Shown: piece after piece, positions 57,501-64,000 of the stretch
Layout: each line of letters opens with the position of its first letter
Numbering within the stretch: position 1 is the first letter of the stretch
NCBI GenBank assembly: GCA_001179505.1
Contig: CDMY01000253.1
Span: 83,966 to 147,965, forward strand
Reading direction: 5' to 3'
Source of the DNA: Vitrella brassicaformis
Taxonomy: Eukaryota; Sar; Vitrellaceae
DNA length: 64,000 nucleotides
Program-made: the position numbers and the translations under genes
The notes under the pieces: model-generated
Databases searched by the model: none
The model's input: only the letters and a program-made list of their open reading frames with translations
Told to the model about the DNA's origin: nothing

Positions 57501-60345
57501 ATGTCTTGTGTGTGTGCAGGTCTGCGTCAAGTGGTCAGGCGATGGTGGGCGGCGGCGGTCGTACTTCGATGGAGACCGACACCGACTCGTTCGCCCTCCT
57601 GTGCCGGCTGATGATTGAGAACCAGGACCAGGGCATACAGTCACAGGTAGGGAACTCACAGACAGACAGACAGACAGACAGGTACACACGCAACCAGGGT
57701 GTGTTCTGATGCGGTGCAGCTGGGTGAGGTGCTTCGTCACGTGCTCGACACGTCCAACATGGAGCAGCCCGAGAAGGTACGCAGGTCCCCACCTGCCATG
57801 CCACGTGGCACGTGTCATCAAGCTTGTGTGTATGTGTTGTGTTGCAGGACGACTTCCTGACGTTGTTCTACGAGAAGGGCGTCATGGAGGTCCTCATCGA
57901 GCCCATCCTCAGACCAAAGACGCACTTCCACACACAAAGTCAGTGAGCCGCGCACTCTTAACTGACTGACGCACAGGGAGGGGTACCACCACACACACCA
58001 CCCACACCCACGGTGTTTGTGGCACCAGGTGAGGAGGAGAACTACGTGTTTGCCAAGCAGCAGATCTGCGAGATCCTTGCCTTCATCGTCAAGAAGCACT
58101 CGTAAGTGACAGAGCAACCAACGCAATGACTTGTCATTCGTCGTCATCGTGTGGTGTGGTGTGTGTGGTGTGTGTGTCAGTTACCGCATCAAGTACTACA
58201 TCTTGCGTGTGGATCTGGCCAAGAAGGTGATGCAGCTCGCCAAGGCCAGGGAGAAACACCTCGTACTCGCCGCCATACGATTCATCAGGGCCATCGTAGA
58301 CACCAAGGCAACCAAACCACACAGACGCCAGAACCAAGGAGGGCAAGGAGGAGTGTGTGTGTGTATGTGCGTGTGTGTGGGTGGGTGGGTCAGGATGCGT
58401 TCTACTACCGATATTTCGCCAAGAACGACGTGCTGCGGCCCATGATGGAGCTACTCAGGGTACCTAGACACACACAGACATGTCAGTCAGACGGGACGCG
58501 CACCTGTGTGTTTGTGACGACGTGGTGGTGGTGTCAGGACCAGGGCGGTTTGTCGCGGTTCAGTGGGGGGATGGGCAACCTGCTCGAGTCGGCCATCCTG
58601 GAGCTCTTCAAGTTCATCCACTGCTCCAACCCCCCCATCAAGGAACTCATCACATACCTCGTATGTGCGCACAGACACACACACACACACAGACAGAGAC
58701 CATGTTATGTTGTCGGCACACGGGGATGCCATCCACATGTCATGGGCTGGTGTGTATGTTGGTGGGGTGTGTGTGTGTAGGGGTCTCAATATGAGGACCT
58801 GTTGAAGCAGCTGGCCGACCGCGCCAAGCTGACCGGCAACACCAAGATATACGAGGTGCGGGGCGTGTGTGACGAGAGGAAGAGAACACGGGACGGGCCT
58901 GGTGCTGCATACCCACGTCTGTCTGTCCGTATGTCTGCCTGCACTCACTTTCTGCAGCAACTGTTGATTGACTGGGAGAAGTGCAAGGAGGTCGAGGAGT
59001 TCCCACCCAAGACACACCCGCTGGGGCGCGACACATCAGCCATGGACAGAGACAGCGACTCAATCAGCTCAAGACGACTCGTACGTCACCTACGCACACC
59101 AAACCAAAACAACCATCACACACAAGTTGTTCTGTCATGTTGTCAGGCGCGCGAGGACGAGGAGCAGGACGCTTGGCTGGAGCAGGACGACGAGGACGTC
59201 CAGAGCCCCAACCAGCCCAACATAGAGGGGCCCATCGTGGAGGGCCAACCCGAGCAAGAACCCGAGATCACCACCGGCACAGCAGCAGCCGCAGCTGCCG
59301 CCTCATCCCCGCCCCAGCAGCCACCTTCTGGCGAGTCGGCCGAGGTCATGAATGTGTCGCCTCCATCGCCCTCGCAGAGCATCATGAGGACCGGTATGGG
59401 GCTGGGTGCGGCCAAGAGGGGGCCGCCACAGGTCCCGCCCATGCCACTGCAGCAGCAGCAGCAGCAGCAGAGGCCGGAACGGACCATCGCCGGCAGCAAA
59501 GATGCACTGCGGTACGCACACACATGCTACCAACGAAGGGGGGGCAGAACGCGCCAACAGGTCTATCTAAATGGATGTCGTGTGCTGTGCGTGGTCTGCC
59601 TGCTGTGGGCTCCTCCCTCAGTGCTGCGATGAGTGACTACGACGACGATGATGAGGAGGCCCAGGCCCCCCCGGCCTCTCCCCCCTCCCACCCACAGCCC
59701 CTCTCCACCGCCCCCGAGGGCCCACCCGTCACCTCACCACAGCCACCCGCTGCCGCACCCACACGACTCGAAAACGTATTCGCCACGGGCGGCGGCCCGG
59801 CCGGCAGCCGGTCGCCCATCTCCCGAGGCGCCAGTGCAGTGGCCAGGAGGGGTGCTGGTGTGATAACGATGAAGATCTCCTCCCATCGCAGGATCAGCGG
59901 TGAGGGAGGTCAGGGGCAGCAGCCGGGGGGTACTGCTGGTGCTGGGGGGCTGGCGAATGGTGTGGAGGGGAGGGAGGGGGCCAATGGCAGCGGGCCCATG
60001 GCGCAGGACACCGACCAGAGAGACCAGAGCCAACAGCCACAGGTCAGATAGACAGACGCCAAGAGAGGAGCCAAAACACCACAGCTAAGTGTCCTAAATG
60101 TCCATTGTCTTCTTGTGTGCTGTTGTCGCTTTCAGGCGGTTTCCCCTGGTCTGTCGCTGCCGGCAGGTGCCACAGTAGCCGCCGCCGGCGACGCACCACT
60201 TGCCGCCCAGGAGGACACGTCGATGCACAGCCCTCCCCGCGCAGCCATAGAGGAGGTAGGGGCGGGGCTGCAGGCGGCGGACACCGACCAATCGCAGCCG
60301 CACCACATCAAGAAGAAGCTCCGGCTCGAAGGAGGCAAGGAATGA
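54561..60345 (+). CDS. PPP4R3: Protein phosphatase 4 regulatory subunit 3 (SMEK/PP4R3)
   Basis: About 20 exons encode the targeting subunit of PP4. The start MDGQPMDVDDTTPGG leads into the EVH1/PH-like domain: RVKLYELDADSGAWKDRGTG, EFKITVKGEEQGNLLLNSIV, TIITWQEPKR. The SMEK domain and armadillo-like repeats follow: EICNHLENDVAFQAKREQVI, DDEHYEKTFGILE, DDRRIRHRSYIKDNCHL, HFRLCYLKDVALARVLDD, LNQRHIFEALEEYLRKSC, TDSFALLCRLMIENQDQ, KQQICEILAFIVKKHSYRIK and DAFYYRYFAKNDVLRPMMEL. The C-terminal 400 residues are acidic, Pro/Ala- and Gln-rich, with a poly-Gln run near 59450 and a basic end (HHIKKKLRLEGGKE). Insertions such as the Ala/Gly run at 57245-57300 enlarge it relative to animal proteins. One intron (58308-58393) has a GC donor. 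Frames are intact. Confidence 0.92.
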
Positions 60346-61234
60346 AGGACGCGACAGAAACATGAATGAATGGAATGTACACTACGCGAGCCAGAAACTA
60401 GCGAGGCAGGCCCTGTTCGTTGCTGGCTGACTGACTGGATAGCTTTCTGATAGCAGGCAGGCCAGCCGATGCGCCACCCAAACGGCCGGCGCCTGAAATC
60501 GTGTTGGCCTCGTTGTACAGACGTTACGCAGGAGGACAGGGCGAGGGAGAGAGCCGGGGGCTGCATAAGCGGGTGGGTGCTTCTTTGCTTGCGTGCGCGC
60601 CAGCCAGCCTCTGCTTCTCTGTTTGTCTGTCCGTGGTGTGCACTGGTCCTGTCCTGCTTTTGAAGCATCTCGGTTTAAGTGTATGGTATGCGAGTCCAGC
60701 CAGCCTTCGGTGACCCTTCCTTTCTTGCGGCGTGTGGTGGTAGATGAGAGTGTGCAAACCAGCCAGCCCCGTCCAGGCAGCATGCTGCAGTGTCAGAAGC
60801 GCCTCTGGGATCGTGCAATGTTTCCTGGACAGGACAGGATGGGTGTGTGTTTCTCATCGATCACACAGAGAGAGGTCCGTCTGCCAGCTCACTGTATGTA
60901 CCAGCCCAGCTTTGTGTGGTGCCTTTCTGTCTGTCTGAGGGAGACAGCAAGCAGGCCTGCAGATCTCGCCATTGACATCAGTGAGGGTGTAGGTGCAACC
61001 AAACTCGCTAGAGCAGACTTGGCTGCGTACGCCCTTCATGGAGGATGCCTGGCGAGACGTGCATGCGCTGCGACTCCCATTGCAAGACAATTATCCATCG
61101 AATTCCTCACCCTACTTGAGATATGAATACCCTACGAACCCCCTGCTGCTGAGAGTGGCGGGTTTGACAACCGGCTCAGATCTGCACGCCAGGATGGGCC
61201 GCGGCTCGCAAAAGTTCCTTCTCCCGCTGGAGCA
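60346..61234. other. Intergenic region
   Basis: These 889 bases lie between the PP4R3 stop and the deacylase start on the same strand. No gene or repeat is supportable. Confidence 0.6.
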
Positions 61235-62303
61235 ATGCGTGTGGTGATTCAGCGGGTCAGTCGAGGTACCGATATATAACAGGAAGGAGCACTCCAGGCG
61301 AAGGGATGCACATGCTTTGGGTGTGTTTCTGCATTCAGCGTCAGTGTCTGTGGACAACAAAGTGGTCAGCCAGATCTCCAGCGGCCTCGTCCTGCTCCTC
61401 GGCATATCAGCCACCGACACAAGGTCCGCACAGAACCAACCAACGTGGCGAATGAGTCATGAGAGCGCCAAGATAGATATGCACGTCGATGCAATGCGCC
61501 CTTCTGTGTGTCATGTGTGCAGGACAGAGGGCGATTCCCTCGTCAAGAAGTGCCTCAGGGCACGGCTGTGGCCTGGTGCGCAAGAACACACGACGGCCAC
61601 AACTCGACTCATGCACAGATCTTGATCTGTTGTGTGTCAACCAGATGCGTCCAATCCCCAGAGGAGTTGGGCTTCTTCAGTGCTGGATAACGACTATGAG
61701 GTGCTCGTCATATCGCAATTCACGCTTTACGGGTAACGCAGCGCACGCCGCAGCGACGTGTGACAAATCCAGGCGCCGTTCTCACTCTGTGTCTGCGCTG
61801 CGTGCAGCACGATGAAGAAGGGCAACAAGCCCGACTTCCACCTGGCCATGGGCGGCGATGCGGCAAAGGAGCTCTACGCGGAGATTGTCGAATTGTTCCG
61901 CCAGCAGCACAAGCCAGAGCGGATCAAAGATGGGGTGTTCGGGGCCATGATGGAAGGTACACAAACACCACACCCATCCCATCGCACCTTACGGAACAGA
62001 AAGCGGCCCGTCTGCCCTCCGTGTCGTGTGTCAGTTGACCTGGTAAACGATGGTCCTGTGACGATAATCCACGACACCAATACCAACAATAACAACGGTG
62101 ACAGCAGCAAGGAGGCGTCGTCATCGGGAGCATCGCAGCCGCAGCAGACCATCAGCAGCAAGAGGGACCTGAGGGGCGGGGACAGGAGGGCCGCGGAAGA
62201 GCCGTCGCCTGCGGACAAAGAGAAGAGGACAGGAGGGGAGGAGTGCGGTGGTAGTGGCGGTGAGGCGATGGCCCCATCTGATGGAGAGGCGAGGGGAGCC
62301 TGA
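61235..62303 (+). CDS. DTD1: D-aminoacyl-tRNA deacylase (DTD) with charged C-terminal extension
   Basis: The enzyme hydrolyses D-amino acids from mischarged tRNA. Exon 1 (61235-61265) gives MRVVIQRVSR. Exon 2 starts at 61339 with ASVSVDNKVVSQISSGLVLL and LGISATDTR. Later exons give DSLVKKCLRARLWP, NDYEVLVISQFTLYG (the catalytic SQFTLYG motif), KKGNKPDFHLAMGGDAAKEL (matching the NKPDFH/NxPxFH motif class), ERIKDGVFGAMMEVDLVNDG and PVTIIHDTN (the second motif, with the GxMM and NDGPVT strands). The core has the usual length of about 150 residues. After it comes an Asn/Ser/Gly/charged extension of about 85 residues (NTNNNNGDSSKEASSSG, KEKRTGGEECGGSGG) that bacterial and animal DTD lacks. The stop is TGA 62301-62303. 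Frames are intact. Confidence 0.92.
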
Positions 62304-62940
62304 CGATGACATGAGTCAGCACGACCGCGGCGTGAGAACGTGTACAGACGTGGGATTTGAGTTGCATGCGGTCCGTTTGGCCCTCTGACGGCTTCCTCGT
62401 GGCGCGTCGGTCGTCAAGCTGAGATGCCAAATGACTAGTACTGCAGTGGTCGATGACATTCGGCGCCTCCACTGGATGTGGGCGTTATTACTTGGTTACT
62501 TGAGCCACCAGGCCAAATCGACGGAGATGAGTTGACTGCCGACGAGTGCGAAGCGAGCTGATGTGGCCACCCGGGGTGTACAGACATGCGGGTGCGTAGA
62601 GACCGACAACTCTGTGTCTTGATGGGCTAGCTCGCTGGCGACGCATTCTGACGTGATTTTGACAATTGGATTTTGAATGCCCATGAGTACGCGCACCACA
62701 TGCAGGCATCGTTAGGCAACAGCCCAAAACAAACAGCGGGTCCAGGACGCACTGGAGTGGGTTTCCAAAGACGCCCCCGGCGCGCCCCCGTCTCAAGAGG
62801 GCCTGTCGAGGGCCTGTGGGAGTAGCAAACCAGGTGAGGGCTGAAGGTCAACGCATGTTCCCGTATGCAAACTTTCCAATGCGCTGCAGCTTCGGGTCTT
62901 GGCTGGAGGTAGCTGCCAAGTAGCTGCTCACATCACGAAG
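62304..62940. other. Intergenic region
   Basis: These 637 bases lie between the deacylase stop and the next start on the same strand. No supportable feature was seen. Confidence 0.6.
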
Positions 62941-63903
62941 ATGCATATGACTCGGTGGTTCCTTGCGTGCCTTGTCTGCGGTATCGCTGCGGTGAAAGGC
63001 AGAGTTTTACACGGTATGTGGGCAAGGAGGTGATCGGACAACCTCCTCTGCTCTGTCCTCCGTGCTTTGCCTCCGTGTGGCGAGCGTTCGTTTAGGCTCC
63101 ACCACCCAATGTGTGCGAGACGGCAAAAAGCTCATCTTCTCAGACAGATACTCTCTCCTTCCACTGCATGCAGCATCATGGACAGACAATCTGACTGTCC
63201 CGTCTCAACCAAGGAACATTGTGTAAGGGCGCGACTTACCTAGTCGTGCGCTTGCCTAGTCTTTCATACTGATGTTGTCAGGTGGAAAAACATGTCGGAA
63301 GCACGAAACTTCGTCAAATACATCGACGGCCTCGATTTCTCCCCACTCTTGACACCAAAGAATGACAGCTTCGTCTCGGAGGTAGGAGGTGATGAATGGA
63401 GGAACGAGGAAGTGCAGATATGGACAGTCTCTCTCTCCGTCCATTGCTTGTTGATCAAGATGATGCGACTCACTCGCGGTCCCCAAGACCCCGAAGGCTA
63501 TTGGCTGGCGGTTGTTCTGGGTTGGCTCGCAGACCACGGGAAAACAGAAGAAATGAGGGAATGAGAAATGCGCCTACCAGTGCGAGCACGACAGCTGCAG
63601 TATGCCTGCCATGAACTCGCTAACAAGCTCATTCCCCGCGGTAACTCAGAGATTGCCAATGCGCTGGGAAGGTTCAACCTTCTGTCGAGAGAATTTAAAA
63701 AGCAGGTCAAAACAGCGTGGGAGGTAAGAAAAAGGGTAAGCGAGAACGACAAATACCGAGTGCTTCCCATTTATCTAAAGGAGTTGTCAATGGGCTTGCC
63801 CAAAAAATGGCATGATCGTGCCAAAGGATGGGATTCTCTCGCCATGGAGCTACAGCGGAGATACCGAGACATGATGTATACACTTGTAGCCACCATGTAC
63901 TAA
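62941..63903 (+). CDS. Secreted protein of unknown function
   Basis: There are about four exons. ATG at 62941 gives MHMTRWFLACLVCGIAAVKG, a signal peptide, then RVLHG and a phase-1 intron. A short exon near 63171-63222 adds SWTDNLTVPSQPRN. Another, near 63282-63380, encodes SEARNFVKYIDGLDFSPLLT. The last exon (about 63600-63903) gives YACHELANKLIPRGNSEIAN, FNLLSREFKKQVKTAWEVRK, YLKELSMGLPKKWHDRAKGW and a stop after MYTLVATMY. The C-terminal part is helical, basic and Cys-poor. No family is recognised, and the exon near 63282 could be joined in more than one way. Confidence 0.5.
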
Positions 63904-64000
63904 TACTTACCCCCATGATTGAGTTGGTGATTTCTCGGCTGTTTCTCCTCCTTTTCGGATGAGCGAGCGTGTATCGGACTACACCCAACCCCCTCCACCT

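Overview
The window is nuclear DNA from an intron-dense protist. Nearly every gene is cut into many short exons by GT-AG introns of roughly 60-160 bases. The genes sit close together on both strands, often head to head. The set mixes an axonemal LRRC9-like protein, a Vti1 SNARE, PP4 subunit 3, a Pol iota-type translesion polymerase, a large PPR protein, a CLC transporter and several secreted lineage-specific proteins. This suggests a flagellated alveolate-like alga or protist, perhaps chromerid-like (Vitrella/Chromera). That is an inference from gene content and architecture, not a database match. No bacterial, organellar, viral or rRNA/tRNA sequence was recognised.

Layout: 1-5878 (-) LRRC9-like LRR protein, running off the left edge; 6127-7344 (+) P-loop sulfotransferase-like protein with an in-frame TGA; 7809-11072 (-) CLC chloride channel/antiporter; 11481-16287 (+) PPR protein; 17222-18186 (-) membrane-anchored class II aldolase-like protein; 18381-20186 (+) secreted protein of unknown function; 20456-33297 (-) a giant secreted sushi (CCP) repeat protein carrying three in-frame stops and at least one frameshift; 33.3-38.0 kb, a repeat-rich stretch with a PHD/ePHD-like zinc-finger gene and a Cys-rich 3' exon; 39821-40238 (-) small secreted protein; 41073-43258 (-) kinase-fold protein with a signal anchor; 43320-45711 (+) DNA polymerase iota-like; 45.7-48.8 kb, repeat-bearing intergenic DNA; 48822-50302 (-) TPR protein; 50817-51421 (+) small secreted protein; 52678-54077 (-) Vti1-like Qb-SNARE; 54561-60345 (+) PP4 regulatory subunit 3; 61235-62303 (+) D-aminoacyl-tRNA deacylase; 62941-63903 (+) secreted protein of unknown function.

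The genes do not form one pathway. Housekeeping functions (translesion synthesis, PP4 signalling, endosomal/Golgi fusion, tRNA proofreading, organelle RNA metabolism) alternate with secreted or surface proteins. The points most worth following are: the disruptions concentrated in the sushi gene and the sulfotransferase while large neighbours are intact; two unrelated secreted proteins that share a signal-peptide exon; several head-to-head pairs, the tightest 61 bases apart; sense-strand (TG)n tracts in front of 3' splice sites; and two families of local duplications around 34-37.5 kb and 47-48 kb. Exon boundaries were read by eye from splice motifs and reading frame, so internal junctions are approximate except where coordinates are given.
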